In this document: positions 55,700-64,000 of the stretch, one piece after another | Layout of the letters: each line of letters opens with the position of its first letter | Numbering within the stretch: position 1 is the stretch's first letter | Assembly (NCBI RefSeq): GCF_002873335.1 | Contig: NZ_MCUW01000023.1 | Span: 1 to 64,000, forward strand | Reading direction: 5' to 3' | From: Vibrio sp. 10N.286.49.B1 | GTDB lineage: Bacteria > Pseudomonadota > Gammaproteobacteria > Enterobacterales > Vibrionaceae | Length of the DNA: 64,000 nucleotides | Notes under the pieces: generated by a model | Seen by the model: only the letters and a program-made list of their open reading frames with translations | Databases searched by the model: none | Told to the model about the DNA's origin: nothing | Made by a program: the position numbers and the translations under genes

Positions 55700-58600
55700 T
55701 TAACTGTCATGAATAATCACGATATTGTTGAGGATACTATTATCAACACCAGTGACGCCTTCAAGTTCGATCGTCACAGTTTTACCTTCGCCCTTGTCAA
55801 CGTTTATAAAGGTATTCCCCCCCTCTTCCGTGACTTCTATAATGTTACTATCAAGCAAGCCCTGCAACGTATCGTCAGCTTCAAACAAGTCAATAAAGTC
55901 AATCACATCTCTATTGCCGTCTTGTTGCGAGAAGTCGGTAATCACATCATGGCTGCCATCTAGGTCAGAGCTGGTCCACTTGAAGGTGTCATCGCCTAAG
56001 CCACCGGTGAGTCTGTCGTTTCCTTGACCACCAATAATTAAGTCATCACCATCAGTACCTGTGATGACCGTTACACCGCTTCCTCCTTGCACCGCGTACT
56101 CAACATCATCAACATCTTCAACATTACCATTAGGAACAATATTGACATCAACCGTTGCCGTCTCTGTACTTGCCAGTCCTTCAGAATCAACCGCGCTGTA
56201 TTCAAATTGGTCTGAAACCTCTGCATCGACAACATCAATCGATTGCAGGACAAATCCAGCCTTTTTGCCATTGTCATCGACGGCTATTATCCGCATTTCA
56301 TCAAATGGTAGATCTGAAGACACGGGGATAGAGGCCTGATGATCAACAATCGAATTGGTGTCCATCTGAATAGGCACATTAGTGACAAGCTCACCAGCAG
56401 CATAGAGGTATACGAATATTTTCGCTTGTCCGCCACCATTAACGCTTGCGCTAAATTGCCCGGTAAGACTGCCTACCCCAACCAATGCTCGAGTCATTAA
56501 ACCAGGTGTAAACTTAACTGACATGTACTCTTTCGTCTGAGCTTCGGTCTCTTTGCCTTGACCATTTTCATCGGCACGCTTGGTATAATAACCTCTTTGT
56601 TTCGCCGCTCCAGCGCCATCAAAAGCAATGGATTCCAGCTCGGTATCGACATGAGGTAGGTTCCCGCCATAGGTTCCCCCAGTAACGACAAGCCCTTGGT
56701 CAGCTAAATCACTGAGGCTCGATCCATAACCTTGAGACGTCGCATCAAAACCAACATCAAGGTCGTAATACACGTTAACGCTGTCCTCTATAAAATCACC
56801 AACATCGAGGTCAAAGCGGTCCCCAGAACCACTCAAGAAGTAAAGCTGTCCAAACTCTGGCTCATCCTCAATTTTCACCAATGTTTGCTTAGCTGCGCTT
56901 AAATCATCTTCAGCATCTGTCACAAACTCCGCAAAATTAAGCGGGATCGTATCATCTTCAGCAAACGTTTCGAAATCAACAACGTTAGGTGCCGTGTTAA
57001 CACTAGGACTTGGGCGTTCGGCCACAACCAACTCTATCGATTCGGAAACAACCTGATCCGTTGTAGGATGAGTGTTATCGTTTTCCGACGATATTGCTTC
57101 AACCGTGAGCGGATAAGTACCCACGTTGTCAACGAGAACCTGAAGTTCTCCTAATGACTGCCAACCAGACAGGTCAACTTCTTGTGAGTCGCTTACTTCA
57201 ACGGTTTGAATTCCATTAGTGACAATAGTGCCTTCAGGGAGGCCCTTGAGAAGTAACGTCAAAGACTCGGAGCCATCATAATCCGTCAATGCGGATGTAA
57301 TATCACTCAGGTCGATGTAGGTATCTTCATAGCCATAATTATGGCGAGAACTTAACGTAATGTTATCAAGCAATGCCCCGTAGCTATCGACTTGGTTCGA
57401 CTCAAATAGGACGCGATAATTGCCATCATCTGGTGTTTGGAACACAAGACTTTCGGAGTTCCACTCTCGATTAACGCTATCATCAAACGTATACAATTCC
57501 GTTCTAACATCTTGATCATCAACTAAGAACACCTGAACAGGTGAACCATTTACTGCGCGAGCAGCGATGTCAAAAGACAAGGTATAGAACGAACCCGCTG
57601 TCCCTTCAAAATCAGTATATAAAGAGTCATCAGTATGACGGCGACCTTCAATCTCAAAGATTTTATTATCACTATCTGATGACAGATCACCTAAATACAC
57701 CCCTTCTCGACCGACTTCGCCAACAAAACTGGTGTTTTCTGTCCCCCAGTCCCCAATAGAACCATTGCTATTGAGCTCTGCATCCGAGACATTACCACGC
57801 CATGAGCGCCCACCAAGATCCACATTCTCAAAGTTAATGGATGCAAGAATGTCCTCTCCAGATACTTGCAGAATTGGCACATCGGTCACAGGTTTCACTG
57901 TCACATTCAAATCACTTTGCTCGATAAGCGTGTTGTTTTCATCAAGTGCTTCAACTCGCAATGTAAAATCTACATCACTGTGCTCTTTCGGCTGAATAGT
58001 CAGTTGACTTAGCTGATCCTTATCAAGCATGACTGCGTTGTCATTAATGGCGATTTCATTGATTCCAGAATAAAGTTTCGCACCATCAGGTAAATCACTG
58101 ATTGTTACTTTCACGGCATCGCTGTCAGCAGGGAGCGTGATATGTAACGGTATACCGCCTTCTTGGTCCTCAAAACCCGTTGAAGGTGACACGATAACAT
58201 CGGCAATAGATTCAACAGAAATAGTCGCCACTGCGGTATTCGATGGTTGTAGTTCATCATCAAAAACCGTAATTTCAACGATGCGATCAGTTTCATCTGG
58301 GGTCTGGCTTGTGTTCGTGAATGAGATCAGTGATAGCGCGGCTTCATAATCATCACCACTTGCTGCGCCGAGTAAGGTGATTGACGTTGCGCCTGAAGTT
58401 AGAACAGACGTCGAGAACGAGATACCGCTGAGTAGTACACCAGAAGTTGCGCCGCCAAGCGTGACACTGTCACCTTGTTTTAGATTGGTAAATACAACCT
58501 CAGCAGAAGCAATACTGTCTTTGTCATCAAAAATGGATACATCGCTATCCACAACCGAGCTAGCCACTCCCCCTTCGGTAAACTGTGCTTGGAAGCCTGT

Positions 58601-61600
58601 GCCAGGTTGATTACTCGCATCTAGGTCTAACTCTGGCGCCGCATTGTCGTTATCCGCAATGTTAGCAACTGCTGAAACGACCCCGCCCACTTCAAGAGTA
58701 AAGGATTCTAAGTCTTCCAAATCGCTGTCATCAACCGTCGGTAGGGTGATCTCAAAACTGGAAACACCCTGAGGCACGATTAACTCATTGTTAATATCAT
58801 CAAATGTCACACCGTTAGTAAAACTCGCGCCACTTACATCAATATCATCAGCGCTAGCCGTGTCTGAATTGGAACCAAATACCACGCTATAACGAGAATC
58901 AACCAAGGCAATGCCATCGAGGTCTACTTGGTAAATCAAAGACTCACCTTCAATAACATCTTCGGTTTCTAGTGTGATTAAATTGATTGTAGGTGACACA
59001 ATTTCAGGGTTGACCAGAATATTGACTGTCGCGCTATCAAAGCCGCCTTTGTCGTCAGTGACTTGATACTCAAAATCAGCGCGACCGGCAAAGCCATCAG
59101 GTAAATCAAAGATAACATTACCATCTTCAATACGTGCATCGCCGGTGCTTTCCCCAAACACATACGTGACCCGAAGGCTGTCGCCGTCAAGATCACTGTC
59201 ATTTTCTAGAATATCGCTAAGCGGCACAATCACTGGTTCGTTGTGGTCAAACACATACGCTCCTGCTCCCACTACCTCAATACCTTGTAAGAAGTAGTCC
59301 GACGAATCGGTGCCGCGTGCTGGGCCATTGGTGAAGTCCACTGACTCAAACACCAAGCTGTCAAAAGCAGCGCCATCGGTCTCGATATCAAAGGTGCCTT
59401 TATTGCCCGAATCATTGTAGAAATAATCACTGGCCACTAAGGTGTCACCTAGATAAGCACTCCATTTGCCTTGCTCATGATTATCACTTCCACCCTCATT
59501 AGCGAACAAGTTAGTGACTGAGAATGAACCCTCAACCGCAGGCTCCTTGAGTGTGATAATCAGTTCTTCTGATTGCATCTCATCACGGTTATATTGGATT
59601 TGAGATTCAGGACCCGCGTTGGTAGTACCGTCTGGAATACCAATTCGATCAGAGCCATCGATGTTGTAATTAACAACGTCGCCATCGTATTTTGCTACGA
59701 TGCTTTCAACCATATCCCAACCTTGATCGCCACCGCCCATATCACCTTGAACTAAGCGATAGCTCTCGGGATCGTCGACCGCATCAGGGTTTTGGTTGGT
59801 TCTTTCATCGTTGATGGTGACGGTTGATTCTTCACTCTCACCGCCCTCTGAATCCACCGCTTTATAGTTAAAGCTATCCTCTAGCGATGTTTCTAAGTAG
59901 CGAAGCTCCCAGTTACCCGGCCCTTCAGTGCCAAGGCTAATACCAGTAATGAACAACCCATCATCAACGTTTAAATCATCAACGGAAAAACTTAATTCAT
60001 GGAACAACTGGTTATTACCAGACGTCTCCTTTTGCACATCAGGGGTATAATCAACGATACTACCATCACTTAGCGTGACCTGAATCGTAACTGCAGATTC
60101 ATTGCCATTGTTGAGATCACTATAGAAATAGCCCCCCATCCCGTCCAAGCCAAGATTAATGTGTGTTGCAGGTCGCGACGTAAAGTCGATGCTCAGTTGC
60201 TCACCAGAGTTAATCCCTTGACCACCGCCAATCCCTAAGCCATGACCAACATGGTTGGCTTGCACATCACCACGATATTGTGTCAAGTCGCCCTTATTGC
60301 TGCCGATGGTCACTTCATCACCATTAGCGAGCTCCAGTACGCGATTTTTACCATCAACCTCATCGCCCCAGTTATAAAACTCATCTTTGGTGCTTTCTAG
60401 ATCGCTCTCAGTTGGCACCTCTTTAGTGCCTAAGATAAAGCCTTGTGCATCATCACTTGGTTGATAAGTGATCAACGTAGGGTCAAACAATGTTTCGTTG
60501 TTCACATCGGCTTGGGTAATCTCAACACCATTGTGATAAAGCGTGCCACCAACCGGTAACTCGGTCAGAGTGACGTTAACTTGCGTGCCATTCGCATCAT
60601 CTTCAATATCAGAGATATGATCAGTACCCTCTCCTTCAATGGAGCCTGTACCCGTATCAAAGGTGACCGAAACTGGATCATTTCCAGAGATAGTAAAACT
60701 GAAGTCCTCCGACTCTGGCGGATCGTTGACCGGAACAACCTGGATCGTCGAGACAGCAACATTCGATGGCGTTCCCTGATCATCAAATACCGTCACCTCA
60801 ATAATGCGATCGCTGGCATTGGGATCTTCGCTCGTATTATCAAATTCCAGTAGTTGCAGCGCAGCTTGATATTCCGCTGGCGACGCCGTACCGCTGATCG
60901 TCAAGACCAATGCCCCTGCGATTGTTTCGGTAGTTAAATTCAAGCCGTTTGGCAGTGTGCTACCCGATTTTAGCAACAAGGAATCATTGCTTTGTGGATT
61001 GGTGAGCGTCACCGTGGCTTCGGTGATGACGCTAATATCGTCGGTGATCTGAATATCGCTATCAACGACAGAGATCGCCTCATCTCCTTCGGTGAAGATT
61101 GCCTGATAACCATTGCCAATGGCACTGTCATCAAGGTCAATCTCAGGCGCGAGGTTATCGTTGTCACCCCCTGGTTCGCCATCGATTTGACCATCATCTG
61201 AAATCGTTGCATCGGAGCTAACGCCCTGCACCCCATTCGTTGTTAGGCCTTCCGGCTCTGTCACTTTCAGGGTAAAGTTTTCGTCTTGCTCATAGGTTTC
61301 ATCATCTTCAATGCCCACATGAATATCGACCGTAGTAACCCCTGCTGGGATCACAATTTCACCATCCACAATAGGGAGTGCCACATCGCCATTGCCATCG
61401 TGATAGCTTGCGGTTGTGTGACTAAAGTCATCATCATTCGTGGTGCCATCAATACGCTCAAGTGCAATCGTCAACGGCAAATCAGACGGGTTGCTTAGCG
61501 ATAGGACAAACGGCACGCTACCAGCATCTTCGCTGACTTCACCACCAACCGAAAGCGCAAGTGTCACACGATCATTGTCGATAATGTTCGCATTAACAGC

Positions 61601-64000
61601 TTGACCATCAACCGTTAGCGTAAAGCTTTCACTCGTCTCGTAACGATTATCATCAACCGTCGGTACCACTATGTTAAATGAGCTGACATTGTCAGGGACG
61701 ACCAACTCACCCGTTTCTTCGTTGTAAGCAACGCCATTGGTAAACGTAACCTGTGATAAATCGACATCTTCAGCACTGGCAGTATCGCCTGCGGCACCAA
61801 ACTCAATACCAAAGAAGGTTTTAACGTTGGTGATATCATCTAATGTTACGGTATACGTCAGTGTGTCTCCTTCCGTCACACTATCAACTGCCACTGCAAT
61901 ATCACTGACAGCAACAGGTTCAGGATTGACGAGCACGTTAACCGTTGCACTATCAAAGCCACCTTTATCATCGGTTACTTGATATTCAAAATCAGCTCGT
62001 CCCGAGAATCCATCGGGTAAATCAAAGATGACATTTTCACCCTCAATACGTGCGTCTCCGGTACTTTCACCAAATACATAGGTGACGCGAAGGCTATCGC
62101 CGTCTAGGTCACTGTCGTTAGTTAAAATCTCAGATAAAGGGATAACAACAGGTTCGTTATGTTCAAACACATACGCTCCTGCCCCAACAACCTCAATACC
62201 TTGCAAGAAGTAATCTGAAGAATCGTTTCCTCTCGCAGGACCTTCTGTGAAATCAACGGATTCAAAAACCAAACTATCAAAAGCGGCACCATCCGTTTCG
62301 ATATCAAAGGAGCCTTTATTGCCCGAATCATTGTAAAAATAATCACTGGCCACCAAGGTACCGCCTAAGTACGCACTCCATTTTCCTTGTTCATGACTGC
62401 CACTACCGCCTTCATTGGCAAATAGATTCGTGACTGAGAATGCCCCTTCAACAGCAGGTTCTTTTAATGTAATCACCAGCTGTTCAGATTCACCTTCAGC
62501 ACGGTTGTGTTGAATTTGGCTCTCTGGGCTTGAACCTGGTACCGTTGTACCATCTGGAATACCAATTCGGTCAGAGCCATCGATATTATAATTAACGATT
62601 TCACCATCGTATTTAGCCACAATACTTTCGACAAGATCCCAGCCTTGGTCGCCGTCGCCCATATCGCCTTGAACTAAGCGGTAGCTTTCTGGGTCATCGA
62701 CCGCATCTGGATCCTGGTTGACCCGCGCGTCTTCTATAGTAACGGTAGATTCTTCGCTATACGCGCCATCAGAATCAATCGCTTTATAGTCAAAAGAGTC
62801 CTGCAAGCTTGTTTCAATGTACTGCAGCTCCCAATTACCATTACCCTCAGTTCCAAGTGTAATGCCCTCAATCAGCAAGCTCTCATCAACACCTAAATCA
62901 GACACAGAGATGACCAACTCATGATCCAAATCGGCATTACCTGAACTCGATTTCTGATAAGGGTCAAGCGTCACCATAGAGCCGTCACTTAACGTAACAG
63001 TCACGGTAACCGCCGATTCATTGCTATTGTTTAGATTTTCATCAAAGTAGCCGCCCAAGCCGTCTAGGCCCAACGTTACTGCAGTGGCGGGTCTATCAGA
63101 AAAATCTATAGACAAGCTTTCGCCTTCATTAATACCCTGTCCACCACCGACGCCTAACCCAAACCCAACATGATTTGCGTCCTCATCGCCACGATACTGA
63201 GTGAGAGCGCCACCAGTACTTGTGATAATAATCTGGTCACCATCTCCTAAGGTAAGCACTCTTTCATTGTCATTTGAACCAGCTTCACCCCAATTATAGA
63301 ATTCACTCTGAGTGCTATCTTGTTCTGATAAATGGCTACTATCTTTGATACCTAAAATGAAGCTCTCAGCGGTATCTGAAGCTTGATAAGTAATCTCGTC
63401 GGCGTCAAATTGTGTTCCAGCGGAAATAATATTGCCCGACGCATCAGTAACATGAAGATCAGCTTCAGTGATTTCACGAATATTGTCGTTATCGTTGTAG
63501 TACAACACCCCACTGACAGGCAACTCAGTGATCACAACATCAAGGTTCTTATCATCCGTAGCACTTCTATCATCCTCAACATCGGATATATGGTCACTGC
63601 CCACACCTTCTATCGACCCTTCACCCGTATCAAATACAACACTGGTAGGCTGGTTATCAGAAACCACAATAGAAAAATCTTCCGAGTTTGGATCGTCATT
63701 AAGTCCAGTGACCGTAATAGTAATCGTTTGGGGCTCGCTCGGTAGCCCTTCGTTGTCCACCGCTATATAAGTGAAAGTAACGTCTTCTGATTCGTTCTCC
63801 GTAAGAGATTGGAAATCACTACCAGGACTAAAGGTATAAGAACCATCAGTATTGAATGTTAAACTGCCTTTTCCATCTGGAACATCGGTCGCTAAGGCGT
63901 AAGACACCACGGTGCCATCCACATCAGAGGCTTCCGGTACATCACGGGTGATCGAGGTGTCTTCATCGGTCATTTCATCCGCTGGCAGCGCCACCGGTTT
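55700..64000 (-). CDS. Giant RTX/Calx-beta adhesin, C-terminal part (leaves window at 64000)
   Basis: 2766 residues are visible before the stop at 55700; the N-terminus lies beyond the window. In order: a cadherin/VCBS-like module; a long composite block (about 61915-63660); Calx-beta-like modules (DTLTYTVTLDD, EDAGSVPFVLSLSN); a second copy of the block (about 58985-60690); more Calx-beta-like modules; a carbohydrate-binding-like module (about 57330-57850); a third related module (about 56230-56680); two RTX nonapeptides, GTDGDDLIIGGQGNDRLTGG (about 55995-56060); and a C-terminal type I secretion domain ending NIVIIHDS. It is convergent with lapC-G-D-B, its likely exporter. Very acidic, as usual. 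Adhesion target unknown. Confidence 0.93.
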   Translation of the reverse strand, partial: KPVALPADEMTDEDTSITRDVPEASDVDGTVVSYALATDVPDGKGSLTFNTDGSYTFSPGSDFQSLTENESEDVTFTYIAVDNEGLPSEPQTITITVTGLNDDPNSEDFSIVVSDNQPTSVVFDTGEGSIEGVGSDHISDVEDDRSATDDKNLDVVITELPVSGVLYYNDNDNIREITEADLHVTDASGNIISAGTQFDADEITYQASDTAESFILGIKDSSHLSEQDSTQSEFYNWGEAGSNDNERVLTLGDGDQIIITSTGGALTQYRGDEDANHVGFGLGVGGGQGINEGESLSIDFSDRPATAVTLGLDGLGGYFDENLNNSNESAVTVTVTLSDGSMVTLDPYQKSSSGNADLDHELVISVSDLGVDESLLIEGITLGTEGNGNWELQYIETSLQDSFDYKAIDSDGAYSEESTVTIEDARVNQDPDAVDDPESYRLVQGDMGDGDQGWDLVESIVAKYDGEIVNYNIDGSDRIGIPDGTTVPGSSPESQIQHNRAEGESEQLVITLKEPAVEGAFSVTNLFANEGGSGSHEQGKWSAYLGGTLVASDYFYNDSGNKGSFDIETDGAAFDSLVFESVDFTEGPARGNDSSDYFLQGIEVVGAGAYVFEHNEPVVIPLSEILTNDSDLDGDSLRVTYVFGESTGDARIEGENVIFDLPDGFSGRADFEYQVTDDKGGFDSATVNVLVNPEPVAVSDIAVAVDSVTEGDTLTYTVTLDDITNVKTFFGIEFGAAGDTASAEDVDLSQVTFTNGVAYNEETGELVVPDNVSSFNIVVPTVDDNRYETSESFTLTVDGQAVNANIIDNDRVTLALSVGGEVSEDAGSVPFVLSLSNPSDLPLTIALERIDGTTNDDDFSHTTASYHDGNGDVALPIVDGEIVIPAGVTTVDIHVGIEDDETYEQDENFTLKVTEPEGLTTNGVQGVSSDATISDDGQIDGEPGGDNDNLAPEIDLDDSAIGNGYQAIFTEGDEAISVVDSDIQITDDISVITEATVTLTNPQSNDSLLLKSGSTLPNGLNLTTETIAGALVLTISGTASPAEYQAALQLLEFDNTSEDPNASDRIIEVTVFDDQGTPSNVAVSTIQVVPVNDPPESEDFSFTISGNDPVSVTFDTGTGSIEGEGTDHISDIEDDANGTQVNVTLTELPVGGTLYHNGVEITQADVNNETLFDPTLITYQPSDDAQGFILGTKEVPTESDLESTKDEFYNWGDEVDGKNRVLELANGDEVTIGSNKGDLTQYRGDVQANHVGHGLGIGGGQGINSGEQLSIDFTSRPATHINLGLDGMGGYFYSDLNNGNESAVTIQVTLSDGSIVDYTPDVQKETSGNNQLFHELSFSVDDLNVDDGLFITGISLGTEGPGNWELRYLETSLEDSFNYKAVDSEGGESEESTVTINDERTNQNPDAVDDPESYRLVQGDMGGGDQGWDMVESIVAKYDGDVVNYNIDGSDRIGIPDGTTNAGPESQIQYNRDEMQSEELIITLKEPAVEGSFSVTNLFANEGGSDNHEQGKWSAYLGDTLVASDYFYNDSGNKGTFDIETDGAAFDSLVFESVDFTNGPARGTDSSDYFLQGIEVVGAGAYVFDHNEPVIVPLSDILENDSDLDGDSLRVTYVFGESTGDARIEDGNVIFDLPDGFAGRADFEYQVTDDKGGFDSATVNILVNPEIVSPTINLITLETEDVIEGESLIYQVDLDGIALVDSRYSVVFGSNSDTASADDIDVSGASFTNGVTFDDINNELIVPQGVSSFEITLPTVDDSDLEDLESFTLEVGGVVSAVANIADNDNAAPELDLDASNQPGTGFQAQFTEGGVASSVVDSDVSIFDDKDSIASAEVVFTNLKQGDSVTLGGATSGVLLSGISFSTSVLTSGATSITLLGAASGDDYEAALSLISFTNTSQTPDETDRIVEITVFDDELQPSNTAVATISVESIADVIVSPSTGFEDQEGGIPLHITLPADSDAVKVTISDLPDGAKLYSGINEIAINDNAVMLDKDQLSQLTIQPKEHSDVDFTLRVEALDENNTLIEQSDLNVTVKPVTDVPILQVSGEDILASINFENVDLGGRSWRGNVSDAELNSNGSIGDWGTENTSFVGEVGREGVYLGDLSSDSDNKIFEIEGRRHTDDSLYTDFEGTAGSFYTLSFDIAARAVNGSPVQVFLVDDQDVRTELYTFDDSVNREWNSESLVFQTPDDGNYRVLFESNQVDSYGALLDNITLSSRHNYGYEDTYIDLSDITSALTDYDGSESLTLLLKGLPEGTIVTNGIQTVEVSDSQEVDLSGWQSLGELQVLVDNVGTYPLTVEAISSENDNTHPTTDQVVSESIELVVAERPSPSVNTAPNVVDFETFAEDDTIPLNFAEFVTDAEDDLSAAKQTLVKIEDEPEFGQLYFLSGSGDRFDLDVGDFIEDSVNVYYDLDVGFDATSQGYGSSLSDLADQGLVVTGGTYGGNLPHVDTELESIAFDGAGAAKQRGYYTKRADENGQGKETEAQTKEYMSVKFTPGLMTRALVGVGSLTGQFSASVNGGGQAKIFVYLYAAGELVTNVPIQMDTNSIVDHQASIPVSSDLPFDEMRIIAVDDNGKKAGFVLQSIDVVDAEVSDQFEYSAVDSEGLASTETATVDVNIVPNGNVEDVDDVEYAVQGGSGVTVITGTDGDDLIIGGQGNDRLTGGLGDDTFKWTSSDLDGSHDVITDFSQQDGNRDVIDFIDLFEADDTLQGLLDSNIIEVTEEGGNTFINVDKGEGKTVTIELEGVTGVDNSILNNIVIIHDS
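58985..60690 (-). repeat. Adhesin internal duplication, downstream copy
   Basis: Encodes the block from FDTGTGSIEGEGTDHIS to DSATVNILVNPE. It matches 61915-63660 closely in protein, with mostly silent base changes (compare 59020-59215 with 61955-62150). The two copies are about 2.9 kb apart. Confidence 0.88.
61915..63660 (-). repeat. Adhesin internal duplication, upstream copy
   Basis: Encodes the block from FDTGEGSIEGVGSDHIS to DSATVNVLVNPEP; partner of 58985-60690. It contains GGGQGINEGESLSIDF, then DPESYRLVQGDMG and DYFYNDSGNKGSFDIETDG. Confidence 0.88.

Noticed and set aside
55700..64000. Many plus-strand open frames across the adhesin genes at both ends.
   Set aside because: They are shadows of the acidic, repeat-rich coding strand, with no SD and no recognisable protein.

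Overview
The window looks like chromosomal DNA of a marine Vibrio. Several loci point that way: a VemP-like arrest peptide in front of a second secD-secF pair, a putA / PutA-tail / putP proline operon, a LapC-LapG-LapD-LapB biofilm-adhesin secretion locus beside pdxH, and two RTX/VCBS-type giant adhesin genes. The species cannot be named from the sequence alone. No rRNA, tRNA, CRISPR array, insertion sequence or prophage was seen.

Layout. 1-2982: N-terminal third or less of a giant adhesin (minus strand, leaves the window on the left) with a LapG-type cleavage site. 3.2-4.2 kb: Lrp/AsnC regulator and a small zinc-ribbon-like protein. 4.4-10.6 kb: tripartite RND efflux operon with two adaptor proteins, divergent from its probable TetR repressor; the two promoters carry matching 23-bp inverted sites. 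10.7-14.7 kb: AraC and GNAT genes and a secreted alkyl sulfatase. 14.9-19.1 kb: two divergent HlyD-type units (HlyD+DUF2955 and DUF3302+HlyD). 19.2-21.2 kb: LysR gene and a deletion scar holding two gene remnants. 21.3-26.7 kb: proline catabolism (putA, a stand-alone PutA C-terminal domain, putP). 27.1-32.4 kb: vemP-secD2-secF2-chaA, then a DedA gene. 32.6-41 kb: surface lipoproteins, a 6-phospho-beta-glucosidase, a MATE pump, and polysaccharide-related genes including a dead PL7 alginate lyase. 41-47.3 kb: an ABC uptake operon with two phosphohydrolases, divergent from a GntR/UTRA regulator. 47.3-49 kb: AraC gene and pdxH. 49.4-55.6 kb: lapC-lapG-lapD-lapB. 55.7-64 kb: C-terminal part of a second giant adhesin, convergent with the lap operon, leaving the window on the right.

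How the genes work together. The lap operon supplies an inner-membrane ABC exporter (LapB), an adaptor (LapC), a periplasmic protease (LapG) and a c-di-GMP-reading inhibitor of it (LapD). Together these would export adhesins and hold or release them at the surface; the outer-membrane channel (LapE) is not in the window. The vemP-secDF2-chaA unit would tune protein export and cation balance to salinity or export stress. The put operon oxidises proline to glutamate. The 41-46 kb operon most likely imports a phosphorylated organic compound and strips its phosphate inside the cell.

The most interesting observations are the divergent end of the VemP-like arrest peptide and the tight coupling of chaA to secDF2, the apparently split type-B PutA, the paired operator sites at two divergent promoters, the large internal duplication in the right-hand adhesin, and the two gene-decay scars.
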